64,000 bases of DNA from positions 32,807 to 96,806 of the forward strand of contig CAMUMG010000011.1 of assembly GCA_947089905.1 (NCBI GenBank), in the 5' to 3' direction. Shown here one piece after another: positions 36,232 through 46,736 of the stretch (position 1 is its first letter; every line of letters starts with the position of its first letter). The notes beneath the pieces are model-generated. The model was not told the DNA's origin and did not search any database. It was given only the letters and a program-made list of their open reading frames with translations. The translations under genes were made by a program, and so were the position numbers. The DNA comes from an uncultured Lachnospiraceae bacterium. GTDB taxonomy: Bacteria > Bacillota > Clostridia > Lachnospirales > Lachnospiraceae.

Positions 36232-36996
36232 ATGAATGAGATAAAGTTATTTGAAAATGAAGAAATAGGCGTATCGGCAAGGACTATGCTGAACGATGAT
36301 GGGAGTATATCCGTCAATGCAGAGGATACAGCGATTGGTTTTGGGTGGACACAGGAAAAGAACGGGAAAATCTATGTCAAGTGGGAAAGAATAAACGGAT
36401 ATTTAGAAGAATTCGGATTTTCCCCACAAGTGGGGAAAGATGACTATATACCTGAAAGTCTGTTTTATCGACTTGGTATGAAAGCGAGTAATGCAAGAGC
36501 GGATAAATTTCAGAATTGGCTTGCTATTGAGGTTATACCATCAATTCGTAAGAATGGCGGTTACATAGCAGGACAGGAAACATTATCTGATGATGAACTG
36601 CTTGAAAAGGCTGTTTTAGTAGCACAACGCAAGATTGCAGAGCGAGATAAAATAATAGCACAGCAGAAAGAGCAGATTGAAGAACAAAAACCGCTTGTGG
36701 ATTTTGCCATCCATGTATCGCAGTCAAAAGATACTATTGACATGGATGAAATGGCGAAAATCGCGCAGGGAGAGCGTATCAATATAGGAAGAAACCGACT
36801 GATTAAATGGCTGAAAGAGAAGAAGATACTCAAAGACAACCGAACTCCATACCAAACCTATATTGACAGAGGATATTTTGATGTGGTGGAAATAAAGAAA
36901 GAAACTATGTATGGAATAATGGTATTCCCTAAGACTGTCATAACCGGAAAAGGTCAGTTGTGGGTAATAGAAAAACTAAGAGCAGAGTATTGTTAA
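36232..36996 (+). CDS. Phage antirepressor, BRO-N plus C-terminal domain
   Basis: 254 residues from ATG 36232 (TTTGGAGG upstream). N-terminal BRO/AntA-like domain (TAIGFGWTQEKNGKIYVKWE, ADKFQNWLAIEVIPSIRKNG) and a C-terminal KilAC-like domain (QGERINIGRNRLIKWLKEKK). Antirepressors inactivate phage repressors to induce lytic growth. Together with the RHH gene upstream it forms a self-contained unit between tail genes. Relatives at 49625, 50347 and 53125. Confidence 0.85.
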   Translation: MNEIKLFENEEIGVSARTMLNDDGSISVNAEDTAIGFGWTQEKNGKIYVKWERINGYLEEFGFSPQVGKDDYIPESLFYRLGMKASNARADKFQNWLAIEVIPSIRKNGGYIAGQETLSDDELLEKAVLVAQRKIAERDKIIAQQKEQIEEQKPLVDFAIHVSQSKDTIDMDEMAKIAQGERINIGRNRLIKWLKEKKILKDNRTPYQTYIDRGYFDVVEIKKETMYGIMVFPKTVITGKGQLWVIEKLRAEYC

Positions 36997-37007
36997 AGAT
37001 AAATGAT

Positions 37008-37037
37008 GAACGCCCCTTATGGAGCGTTCTTTTTTTT
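37008..37037 (+). terminator. Rho-independent terminator
   Basis: GAACGC pairs with GCGTTC, then a run of eight T. It ends the antirepressor unit. Confidence 0.85.
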
Positions 37038-37115
37038 ATAATTTTATAAAAAGCGAAAGATACAGGATTTGGTATAGTTAATACATACCACGTTGATATA
37101 TTAAAGGAAGTTTTT

Positions 37116-37145
37116 AAGAGGTAGCGACATGCCACCTCTTTTTGT
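37116..37145 (+). terminator. Hairpin with T run ahead of tape measure gene
   Basis: AAGAGGTAGC faces GCCACCTCTT (one mismatch) followed by TTTTTG. It lies only about 20 bases before the tape measure start, so it could attenuate transcription into that gene. Confidence 0.65.
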
Positions 37146-37166
37146 TTTGGAAAGGAAGTGGCGAGA

Positions 37167-40100
37167 ATGGCGGAAATAGATTCTCTTGAGATAAAAATAA
37201 CAGCAAATGTAGAAAAAGCAAATACAGCCATAAGACACCTTACGAGAAGTCTCGGCGCGCTTTCTGCTTCATTAAAGTTTGATACAACGAGTATAGAAAA
37301 ACTCGGAAAAATAAACGGGAACAACTTTAAAAAAATAGGCGATGGATTACAGTCTTTTGCAAATGCAGCCAAAAGCTTGCAGAATGTCGACAGCAATAAT
37401 TTCAAGAAATTATCGGATGGTCTTACAAGAATTGCAAGCATTGATTCTTCTAAACTAGAATCATTGGGGAAAATAGACGGAAATTCATTCCGTGGACTTG
37501 GAGAGGGCGTAAAAGCCCTCTCTTCTGGTTTACAGAATTTGCAAGGTATAAAAAAGTCTGATTTTAACCGACTAGCAACCGGAGTTGAACGACTGGCCGC
37601 AATACAGCCAGGGAATATGGAAACGGTCGGAAATTCTCTAAAACCTCTTGCATCTGGTATTAATATATTAAGTGGCGCAAAGTTTGATAACAAAAATTTG
37701 CAAGGATTAATAAACAGTTTAACACATCTATCAAACGCCAATACTGGAGGTCTTACAAATATAAATTTTTCGGCATTAGGAAATTCTATTAAAGAACTAT
37801 CGAATACATTATCTAGTGCAGAAAAGGTACAGCAGAATACAATTTCTATAACAAATGCGATTGCGAAATTAGCACAGTCTGGCACAAATATAAATGTTGT
37901 AACAACATCACTTCCAGGCTTTGGTACAAAGCTCAAAGAATTTACGAAAACCATGTCGAAAGCTGCAACTGTAGCACCTGAAACAATAGCATTTACACAA
38001 GCAATAGGAGTACTTGCAAACGCAGGAAAAAAAGCAGGAACGACAGCGGATAATCTTGAAAAGTTAGGAAACGAGTTAAAAGGTTTTTTTAAAACCATGT
38101 CGAAAGCCCCTAATTTAAGTGCCAATACTATAAAAATGACACAAGCCTTAGCACAGTTAGCGAATACAGGAGGAAAGGCAAAGGCGGCAACCAATTCTCT
38201 ATCAAGTTCCTTTCAAAATTTATCAAAAAACAGTTCAAAAATACTTGGAAGTTTAAAAGGAATACAAGGTGGATTTAAAGGGTTATTCAAAACAATCTCT
38301 CCATTTCTCGCAATAAGTAATTTATTTAGTTGGGGAAAACAGGCGATTGAAGTTTCTTCAAATTTAACAGAAGTTCAAAATGTAGTAGATGTAGCATTTG
38401 GAGAAATGAAAGATAAGATAGAAGATCTTTCAAAAACATCCATAAAAGACTTTGGAATGTCAGAACTTACTGCAAAGCAGATTGCAAGTCGTTTTCAAGC
38501 AATGGGAATTGCAATGGGATTTGGACAGGAAAAAATGTCTGATATGTCCATAAATTTAACCAAACTCGCTGCGGATATGGCATCTTTTTATAATGTAGAA
38601 CAAGAGGCAGTAGCAACAAGTCTGCAATCAGTATTTACTGGCGAAACAGAACCGTTAAAATTAGCGGCTTAATACAGTAATGTATTTTGAATAATCCGAA
38701 GAACGCATGCAAAAGCGGTGTGAGCAATAAAATCGCTTGCTAACGGTAAAAACCTAAATTTATATTTTAAAATGTTCTTTACTTACAGGATAAACGAGGG
38801 TATAATAATTACATAGGAGTGTGATTATTATGCTATTTGATGAAGAAAGAAAATATTATGTTTATGTTTGGTACTACAAAGAAACTGGAAAAGTATTCTA
38901 CGTAGGAAAGGGAACGAAGTACAGGTATCGCTCTAAAAAAAGAGATAATCAGCAACTTGTAAAAATTATAAATGATTGTGATTGCGAATCCAAAATTATC
39001 AAAGGCAACTTGAACGAAAAAGAAGCGTTCGAGTTAGAAAAAGCAACAGTAGAATCATACAGAAAGAAAGGGCATCCGCTTATTAATAAACAAGATGGAG
39101 GGCATTTACCACCGAATCACGCTGGAAAGCATCGTTCCAATGAAACAAAGGAAAAGATGCGTGAAAGCATGAAAAAGTATTTTGAAATGCACCCCGAAGC
39201 GGCGGAAATTCAATCTGAGCGAATGAAAGCGTTTCTCAAGACTGAAAATGGACAGGAATTTCAGAGGAAATCTATTGAAGCAAGAAATAATGATGAGTTT
39301 AAGAAAGCACAGTCAAAAAGATGCAGGGAAGCAAATAATAAAGATGAATACATCAAAAAACAGTCTGAACTTACTAAGAAAATGTGGGAATCTGAAAAAT
39401 ATGCCAATGCTCACAAAGGAGCGAATAATGGTAGGGCGCAGGCGGTTAAACAGTATAATTTGCAACACAGCATCATTGCTGAATATCCTACGATGACTGA
39501 TGCGGAAAAAGCAACAGGAGTAGCGGTATCGAAAATATCGCTTGTGGCAAAAGGGAAAAGGAAAACCGCAGGTGGATATATATGGGAATATGTAAACGAA
39601 AAGAAATTTGAATCTCATAAACCGAGAAAGTATATATACAATGCGAACAATGATAAAACCGCGATACCTATTTTGCAATTTGAAAAAAGCGGTGATTTTG
39701 TTACAGAATACCGTAGCATAGCAGAGGCAGTAAGAATTAATGGATTCAAAAACAGGACAAACATAATATTAAACCTAAAAGGAAGAACAAAATCCGCATA
39801 TGGATATGTGTGGAAATATAAATAAGGCAATACCGTGCCGAGCCAAAAAGAAAGTCGCTCATAGAGAGTGGCTTTTTAATTTGGAAGGTGTAACGACTAG
39901 GCGAGAGCCGTAGGGTGGAGATTAGCACCACTCGAAGTATCGGAAACCCTTACAGGGTTGTGAGATAGTCTAATCCCCTAATAAATATCGGGAAACCGAG
40001 GGTATAAATGTAAGAAAATATGGTTTGGATTTAACGCAGGCAACCTTACAGCAGTGGGCGATGAAGCAAGGGATTGATGCAAACATTCAGTCCATGTCGC

Positions 40101-43100
40101 AAGCGGAAAAAACACTTTTGCGTTATCAATATGTCATGTCAAATACTTCTGCTGCACAAGGCGATTTCAGCCGTACTGCTTTAACTTGGGCAAACCAAAC
40201 ACGTGTTCTAAAACAAAATTTAGAACAATTAGCCTCTACGATTGGAGGCACGTTAATTAATGCTTTCAAACCTCTTGTAAAAGCTCTAAATGTTGCAATG
40301 GGGTATATTAATAGTTTTGCAAAGACTGTTTCAAATGCTCTTGGGAAAATCTTTGGCTGGACATACGAAGAAGGCGGAGGTTTTGCTGACGAGTGGGGAA
40401 GTGCAGCATCAAGTTCGGAGGATATTGCTGATTCTACCGGAAAGGCATCGAAAAACATTAAGAAGATGCAGGCTGGACTTCGTGCATTTGATGAGTTAAA
40501 AACGATTAATATGCCAGATGATAACCCAAGTTCAGGAGGCGGAGGAGCAGGCGGAAATGGTATTGGTGATTTAGGGGCAGATATTGAGTATGGTGAGTGG
40601 GTTCAAACAGATAGTATTTTTAAGGGTTATGAAAGTGAAATTGATACTCTTTCTAAACTTGGAGAATACATAGGAACTACATTAACGGATGCTATGAATT
40701 CCATTGATTGGGATTCCATTTATAAAAAGGCAGAAAATTTTGGAAGCGGACTAGCTTCCTTTTTAAATGGTCTAATTTCACCCGAATTGTTTGGTTCAGT
40801 TGGAAAAACAATTTCCAATTCTTTAAATACAGCTCTTAAATTTTTGGATTCCTTTGGGAAGACATTTGATTTTAAAAATTTTGGTACTTCTATAGGAACA
40901 GGCATTAATAAAGCATTAAAAAATATTAAATGGAAAACGGCTTTAACGAACGCAAAAACTTATGGAAAAGGAATAGCAACAACATTAAATAGTTTTTTGG
41001 AAAAAACAGATTTTGAATTAATTGGAGGCACAGTAGCAGGATTTATTAATACCGCTATTATTTTTTCTCTTTCTTCTGGAAAAAAAATAGACTTTAAATC
41101 AATAGGGAAAAAAATAGCAAGTGGAATTAATGAATCTTTTAAGAAGCTAAAAGCAAAAGAACTAGCAGAAAGCATCAGTACATGGGTAATAGGTGCTTTA
41201 ACACTTGTTGCTACATTTTTTAAAGAAACTGATTTTCAATCCATTGGAAATAAAATAGGAGAATTTCTTTCTAGTCTTGATATTGGAAAAGCAATAGATG
41301 GGCTTGCAACTGTAATATGGGAAGCAATTAAATCAGCATTTGAGCTTTTAATAGGGTTATTTCAGTCTGCTCCATTAGAAACTTTATTGCTTGCAGCATT
41401 TGCACTTTTAAAATTTACAAGTATAGGGAATTCAGTAGCGACTTCGTTGTTTAATTCTTTAAAATCTTCTATACCTTCATCTTTATCAGGTCTTGGAGGA
41501 ACGATTAAAGATGGACTTACAAAAGCTACAACAACAGCATTAACAGGACTAGCGGAATTTTCTATTACTTCAAATACATTTGAAGGATTAATTACTGGAA
41601 GTGAAGATCTTGTAACAGGTATATTAAAAATAGGAAGCGAATCAATAATATCAGCAAAGGTAATGTATGATCAGCTTGGTCCAGCGGGTATTGCCATTGC
41701 AGCAGTAACAGGTCTTGCAGGAGCAATAAAAGGAATCAAGGATGCTTTTGACACTATAAGAGCAGAAGAAATTGGAATATCAATAAAAAACGCTATGAGT
41801 AATCCAGGCGGAACTCCTATTGGTGAGCTGGCTCAAGGTATTTCAGACGCATTATCGAAAGCGTCTTCTGGTTTTACAGAACTTAACACATCTTCAAAAG
41901 AGGTTACATCTATCAATAAAAATATACAAAGTGTAGTTAGTGAAATAGAAGAAATTAAAAAAGCGATGGATTTGGGAGTTTTGTCCGTTCAGGAAGGGAC
42001 AGAAAAATTAGATGGTTTATTTAGTCAATTAGTAGAATTAACAGGTCAAAAGATGAGTGTCTTGACAACACATCTACTTGAACTATATGGTGAAGGAGGA
42101 GCATTATCAAACGCATATCACGAAACAGAGTATAGTTCACAACAAGTAACAGATGCAGTTATAAGAACTCAATATGCAACGACTGACGCAGCAAAGGCTA
42201 TATATGAACAAATGAGAGAGGTTGATTTTGGAAGTTCAGAGTGGAATAATTTATACCAACAACTTATTGATGTAAGTACAGGAATGGAAGATTTTGAAAA
42301 AGCAGCATTTATATTCTCTGATAACATGAAATCGCTTGAAGGTAAAATAAATTGGGATGATATTATACTTCCAGATGGAAGCGTTAATACAGAAGAATTA
42401 GATGAACTTTTGTTAAATATATCAACAAATCTTGAAAATTATAATAAGGTATTAGATGAAGCAGAGGAAAGTACAAAATTACATTGGATGGAGATGCTTA
42501 CAAAAGCAGCTACGCCAGAGGATAGGGAACTTTTTCAACAGTTATTAAATGACGTACCTGATCAATTTGAAAAAATGAGAGAAGATGCTAAGGCAGAAGT
42601 TGTTCAATTTACTGATATGATTCAACTTGATCTAATTGATGGATTAAGTGATGTAATCAAAAATTCACAAAATAAATGGGGAGAAAAAGGGTTTGTCGGG
42701 AAATTGTTTAGTTTTGCAACAGAGGAGACATATGTTAAGGAAGCAGCAGATAAGCAAAAAGAAAATATTAAAGAAGTTTCTGATTCTATACAATCTGCAT
42801 TAGGCGATTTAGAAATTAATAGTCCAGCATGGGCAGAAAGTGCAATAGAAGCTTTATATGAACAATTATTCAATAGAGAATATCATTTCAGTATTACTAC
42901 AGCGGGAGGATTTGTTTATGCACTTAATGAGGATTTTGAAAACGTAATTAATAAGGCAACTGAAGGTATTTCTGAATTAGCACAAGAAAGAGGAGAAGGA
43001 ATCGGAAAGAATATTGTTGATGGCGAAGGAATAGGAATTGAAAAAAATACGAAAACGGCAACTGATGCGGCAGAGAGTTTTACACAAAAGGTTCTTGATA

Positions 43101-43912
43101 AAATCGCGGAAGTACAAGATTCTCATTCTCCATCCAAGGTTACTGAGGCTTTAGGAAAAGATGCGGTTGATGGATATAATCTTGGAATATCTAAAAATTC
43201 TGAGGTATCTACTACAGAAGTAAAAACATGGATGAGCAATATTAAGGATACTATAACAGATAGTTTTTCGGGAAAGGAAAAAGAATTTTCTAGTCCTTGG
43301 ACTGTTATAAAGGAGTTAGTTTCTGATACAATGAAGGAAGTTAGTGATACAATATCTGAAAAAATGAAAAATTCTTCAGATACAATAAAAGAAAAATTAG
43401 ATACAATAAAAGAAAATTTTTCTTCAATTATGGATAAAGCTAAGAAAATAGTATCTAATGGGATAAAAGAAATTTCTAATTCTTTTTCAACGGCTAAATT
43501 GGAACTTCCAAAGGTTAAACTTCCACACTTTTCTATTAATGGCTCTTTTAGTATAGAATCGAAAAGTGTTCCAACTGTTTCAGTAAATTGGTATGCGACA
43601 GGAGGTTATATACCAAAATCATATACATTAATAGGTGCAGGAGAAAATGGAATTCCTGAAATAATGGGAACAGTCGGAGGGAAATCAGCAATCGCAGGGG
43701 GAGCTGAAATTACAGGAATTAGAGATGCTATTTATTCTTCATCATCATTAGAGTTACAACTTCTAAGGGAACAAAACCAGTTACTTGGTGCTATATTAAG
43801 AAAACCAACTTTAGGAAATGATGATGTTTTCAACGCAGCAAAATCAACTTACAAAAGAGAAGCAACAAGAAGATATGGTAATAGTGCATATTTTGATCCA
43901 ATTTGGGGATAA
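37167..43912 (+). CDS. Tail tape measure protein, interrupted by group I intron
   Basis: Two exons, 37167-38655 and 40011-43912; joining them gives EPLRKYGLDLTQATLQQW, the expected tape-measure sequence, and about 1797 residues in total. Exon 1 starts at ATG 37167 behind AAAGGAAG, has repeated helical LGxGxxxL segments and ends in the conserved TMP core. Exon 2 contains hydrophobic segments and the late motif DSHSPSKVTEALGKDAVDGY. The protein sets tail length and is ejected with the DNA. Without splicing, translation ends at 38672. Confidence 0.9.
38656..40010 (+). ncRNA. Group I intron in tape measure gene
   Basis: 1355 bases. The 5' exon ends CCGT (U at the splice site) and pairs with GCGG at 38664-38667 to give P1 with a U-G pair. 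The intron ends in G40010. P10 can form between UUA (38661-38663) and exon-2 UAA. The 3' part has AACGACTA (about 39891) and GATAGTCT (about 39964-39971), the P7 halves, with GAAA-type hairpins between. An endonuclease gene is inserted in a loop. Self-splicing is inferred. Confidence 0.9.
38830..39825 (+). CDS. GIY-YIG homing endonuclease in intron
   Basis: About 331 residues from ATG 38830 (AGGAG upstream). GIY-YIG core: YYVYVWYYKETGKVFYVGKG then ESYRKKGHPLINKQDGG. Next a NUMOD3-like linker (NHAGKHRSNETKEKMRESMK) and two NUMOD1/IENR1 modules ending GGYIWEY and AYGYVWKY. It cuts intron-less tape measure alleles to spread the intron. Confidence 0.9.
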   Translation: MLFDEERKYYVYVWYYKETGKVFYVGKGTKYRYRSKKRDNQQLVKIINDCDCESKIIKGNLNEKEAFELEKATVESYRKKGHPLINKQDGGHLPPNHAGKHRSNETKEKMRESMKKYFEMHPEAAEIQSERMKAFLKTENGQEFQRKSIEARNNDEFKKAQSKRCREANNKDEYIKKQSELTKKMWESEKYANAHKGANNGRAQAVKQYNLQHSIIAEYPTMTDAEKATGVAVSKISLVAKGKRKTAGGYIWEYVNEKKFESHKPRKYIYNANNDKTAIPILQFEKSGDFVTEYRSIAEAVRINGFKNRTNIILNLKGRTKSAYGYVWKYK

Positions 43913-43915
43913 CTG

Positions 43916-43944
43916 TTGAAAATTTAACTATATTATGATACAAT
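43916..43944 (+). promoter_or_regulatory. Promoter of accessory gene
   Basis: TTGAAA (43916-43921), 17 bases, TACAAT (43939-43944), directly after the tape measure stop. First of the separate promoters of the accessory island. Confidence 0.65.
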
Positions 43945-43976
43945 TTTATAAATTTACAGCATAGGAGCATATACAA

Positions 43977-45200
43977 ATGAAAAAAGAAATAAAAATTATC
44001 TTAATTATTACAGGTACATTACTTATGATTTTGGGAATTATATTTTTTAAAAGTTATTATGAAAATAAAAGGGAAGAAGAAATGGGAGATGTAATCAAAA
44101 ATGCAATGACAAATACTGAAAATAAGAAAAAAACAGAAGATAAGGATTTAGAATATATTGAAGGATTTGAAAAAGCAGAATATGATAGATATAATTCGTA
44201 TGCTTCTGAAAATGGTCTCAAAGGAACGAAAATATATATATCTGCAAGAGTTAAGAAAATATTTACCCAAGATGATACCGTTGGTATCATTGTGGAACAA
44301 GAGCAAGGAAAACAATGGGTTATTAACGTAGGAACAAAACCAGTATGGGGAGAAGAAAAACTTCATGAAATCTTTGGAAAAGAAATTGAGATTTTTGGAG
44401 AGTATATGGGATATTCCGAAAATTACAAAATGCCAGAGGTGCATATTGTATCTGCCGATCGTAAATATTACTTTCTTGTCGATGAAATAAAAATGCCATC
44501 AAGTTATTTTATTTCTTTAGAAGGATTAAAAGAAATTTCTGATAAAATAATATATTCAGAATATGAAAGTGAAGAAAATAAAAATACCTATAAGATAAGT
44601 GAGGGAATAGTAGAAGATATAACAAAATATAGCAAATATTTTGTTAACTTTATTCAGAAAAAGGATGACAGTTTTACTGTTCAAACGGCATATATAAAAG
44701 AAAGTGCAACATTGTATGATACAAAGGAATTAGAAGAATTTACAAAAGGTGATGGAATAAGATTATATTATTATGTAGGAGGAGATGGAGAAGTTATTTT
44801 TCTGGCAGTGGAAAAAATAGAGCCTGAATTTAGCATTGAAGATTATATCAACTCCTATAAAGAACAATGTAAAGAATATACATATAAGGATATCGCAAGA
44901 AATCCAGATAGTGTAAAGGGTGAATATGTTAGACTTACAGGGGAAGTAATCCAAGTTGTTGAATCGGGAAAAACAGTAACTTTAAGAGTTGATATAACAA
45001 AAAATGACTATGGATACTATTCTGATACTGTTTATGTGACATATAGAAGAAAATCCGATACCGAAGACAGAATTTTAGAAAATGATATTATAATAATTTA
45101 TGGAAAACTCGGTGGATTGGAAAAATATACAGCTATTTTAGGACAAGAAGTAAGTTTGCCCAAAATATTCGCAGAATATATAGAAATAAGCGAAGAATAG
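43977..45200 (+). CDS. Membrane-anchored hypothetical protein
   Basis: 407 residues with an N-terminal transmembrane anchor (IILIITGTLLMILGIIFF) and a large outside part. Two similar beta-rich halves (about 60-180 and 290-405) with the pattern GEYVRLTGEVIQVVESGKTV suggest OB-fold-like domains seen in Firmicutes surface or toxin-regulator proteins. No catalytic motif. Own promoter; likely a lysogenic-conversion gene. Confidence 0.6.
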   Translation: MKKEIKIILIITGTLLMILGIIFFKSYYENKREEEMGDVIKNAMTNTENKKKTEDKDLEYIEGFEKAEYDRYNSYASENGLKGTKIYISARVKKIFTQDDTVGIIVEQEQGKQWVINVGTKPVWGEEKLHEIFGKEIEIFGEYMGYSENYKMPEVHIVSADRKYYFLVDEIKMPSSYFISLEGLKEISDKIIYSEYESEENKNTYKISEGIVEDITKYSKYFVNFIQKKDDSFTVQTAYIKESATLYDTKELEEFTKGDGIRLYYYVGGDGEVIFLAVEKIEPEFSIEDYINSYKEQCKEYTYKDIARNPDSVKGEYVRLTGEVIQVVESGKTVTLRVDITKNDYGYYSDTVYVTYRRKSDTEDRILENDIIIIYGKLGGLEKYTAILGQEVSLPKIFAEYIEISEE

Positions 45201-45277
45201 AGTATTACCAAAAATAAATGTCCATATAATCTTATTTCACTTTATTCAGAAAAATTAAACTTCTATATCAACAACAG

Positions 45278-45306
45278 ATGACAAATTATTCATTATATGC
45301 TAGAAT
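45278..45306 (+). promoter_or_regulatory. Promoter of Ltp-like gene
   Basis: ATGACA (45278-45283), 17 bases, TAGAAT (45301-45306); the leader ends ATACAAAGGAGG. Same architecture as the promoters at 46678, 47835, 51078 and 51238. Confidence 0.75.
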
Positions 45307-45339
45307 ATTCCTATAATAATACAAAGGAGGTCTTAGGAC

Positions 45340-45987
45340 ATGAAGAAAAGAGTATTTTCTATGCTGTTACTATTAGTTATTATGGTATCAGCAATCTTGC
45401 CAAATCAAGTTTATGCTGCTTCTAAGTTAAAACTAAGTAAAGCAAAAGCAACGATGGAGGTAGACAGTAAACTCACCTTAAAATTAGGTGATATCAAAGC
45501 CGCTGATATAAAGTGGACTAGCAGCGATAAAAAGATTGCGTCTGTATCCAAGGCGGTTATTACTGCAAAGGCAGAAGGGACAGCAACGATTACCGCGACA
45601 TATGAGAAGAAAAAGTATACTTGTAAGGTTACGGTTGTAGATAGTAATAAGGAAGAGGAAAAGGCTACGCCAACTCCAAAGCCAAATAAAAATGAGCCAA
45701 CAATGGGACAAAAGAACGCATTAAAAAAGGCTAAAACTTACCTTGAGGCTATGTCATTTTCAAAAGATGGACTTATAAAACAATTAGAATTCGAAAAATA
45801 TTCCCATGATGACGCAGTATATGCAGTCGATAATTGTGGAGCAGACTGGAAGGAACAAGCTGTTAAAAAAGCAAAAACCTATCTTGAAATCATGGCTTTT
45901 TCAAAGGAAGGGCTTATAAAACAGTTAGAGTTTGAAGGGTTTACAAATGAACAAGCTGTTTATGCAGCAGAAAAAAATGGATATTAA
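45340..45987 (+). CDS. Secreted Big_2 plus Ltp-repeat protein, superinfection exclusion candidate
   Basis: 215 residues. Signal peptide 1-26 (cleavage near VYA-A, no lipobox Cys), a bacterial Ig-like (Big_2) domain at about 28-100, a Thr/Pro/Lys linker, then two Ltp/PF07553-type repeats (KAKTYLEAMSFSKDGLIKQL and its second copy). Ltp of Streptococcus phage TP-J34 blocks incoming phage DNA by acting on the tape measure protein. Here the gene lies two genes after the tape measure gene and has its own promoter. Confidence 0.8.
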   Translation: MKKRVFSMLLLLVIMVSAILPNQVYAASKLKLSKAKATMEVDSKLTLKLGDIKAADIKWTSSDKKIASVSKAVITAKAEGTATITATYEKKKYTCKVTVVDSNKEEEKATPTPKPNKNEPTMGQKNALKKAKTYLEAMSFSKDGLIKQLEFEKYSHDDAVYAVDNCGADWKEQAVKKAKTYLEIMAFSKEGLIKQLEFEGFTNEQAVYAAEKNGY

Positions 45988-46061
45988 AAAAACAATAAAT
46001 TTTTATAAATTAGATTTTTTATAAGATAATATTAAATATCAAAATACAAAGGAGAGATTTT

Positions 46062-46247
46062 ATGGGTTATAAGAAATACAGTAATACATCTGGAGCATGG
46101 GAAGTTATTCAGCAAATAAAAGATGGAAAGCTAACAGGGAATACAGCGTATAGGGAACTCGTAACAATTAAAAATGAATGGTCAGGGACTTCCTTGTCTG
46201 ATGAGGCTGAGTACATGATTGATACGATGTTTTCGGAATATAAATGA
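46062..46247 (+). CDS. Small hypothetical protein
   Basis: 61 residues behind ATACAAAGGAGAG; helical with NEWSGTSLSDEAEYMID. Followed by a terminator, so it is probably its own unit. No family recognised. Confidence 0.6.
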   Translation: MGYKKYSNTSGAWEVIQQIKDGKLTGNTAYRELVTIKNEWSGTSLSDEAEYMIDTMFSEYK

Positions 46248-46253
46248 TGATTT

Positions 46254-46285
46254 AAGGCAAGCTGAAAAATGCTTGCCTTAATTTT
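46254..46285 (+). terminator. Rho-independent terminator
   Basis: AAGGCAAGC pairs with GCTTGCCTT around TGAAAAAT, followed by AATTTTAT. Confidence 0.85.
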
Positions 46286-46323
46286 ATAAAACATCTTACT
46301 TTTAATTTTAGAAAGGAAGATAA

Positions 46324-46641
46324 ATGGATAATTTCAAAATCATGTATAAAATTCTTCAAAAATTAGAGAAGAATATGAGGAACGAAAATTTTAATATCGA
46401 AACTATATCAGCAGAGAAAATGAAAATATCCTTTGAAAAATGGGAGCAACTTTTAATCCTTATGCAAGAAGAGGGATATATCAAAGGTTTGGTTCTGTCA
46501 AAAGGCTTAGAATCCATGTATCGACATATATCAGAACCGATAAAGCCACAGATTACCATTAAAGGATTGGAATACCTTGCGGGAAATAGTTTTATGGCAA
46601 AGGCAAAGGATATGTTGAAAATGGCAGGCGAGACAATTTGA
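46324..46641 (+). CDS. YjcQ-like winged-helix protein
   Basis: 105 residues with MDNFKIMYKILQKLEKNMRN and PQITIKGLEYLAGNS, the YjcQ pattern common in Firmicutes prophages. Probably a small winged-helix DNA-binding protein; role unknown. AAAGGAAG before ATG. Confidence 0.75.
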   Translation: MDNFKIMYKILQKLEKNMRNENFNIETISAEKMKISFEKWEQLLILMQEEGYIKGLVLSKGLESMYRHISEPIKPQITIKGLEYLAGNSFMAKAKDMLKMAGETI

Positions 46642-46677
46642 GAGGTACATCTAGTCAGATATACCCTTATTTATTAA

Positions 46678-46718
46678 ATGACAAATTCTCCTTCGTATGC
46701 TATAATATGACATTATAC
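46678..46718 (+). promoter_or_regulatory. Promoter and dyad operator of membrane HNH gene
   Basis: ATGACA (46678-46683), 17 bases, TATAAT (46701-46706). TTCGTAT on one side and ATACGAA on the other form an interrupted dyad across the -10. Confidence 0.75.
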
Positions 46719-46736
46719 GAAAGGGGATTAGGTACT

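Noticed and set aside
36938..38194. Long minus-strand open frame opposite the tape measure gene
   Set aside because: A shadow of the repetitive coding strand; Phe/Pro/Cys-rich, no ribosome site, and the plus strand is clearly coding.
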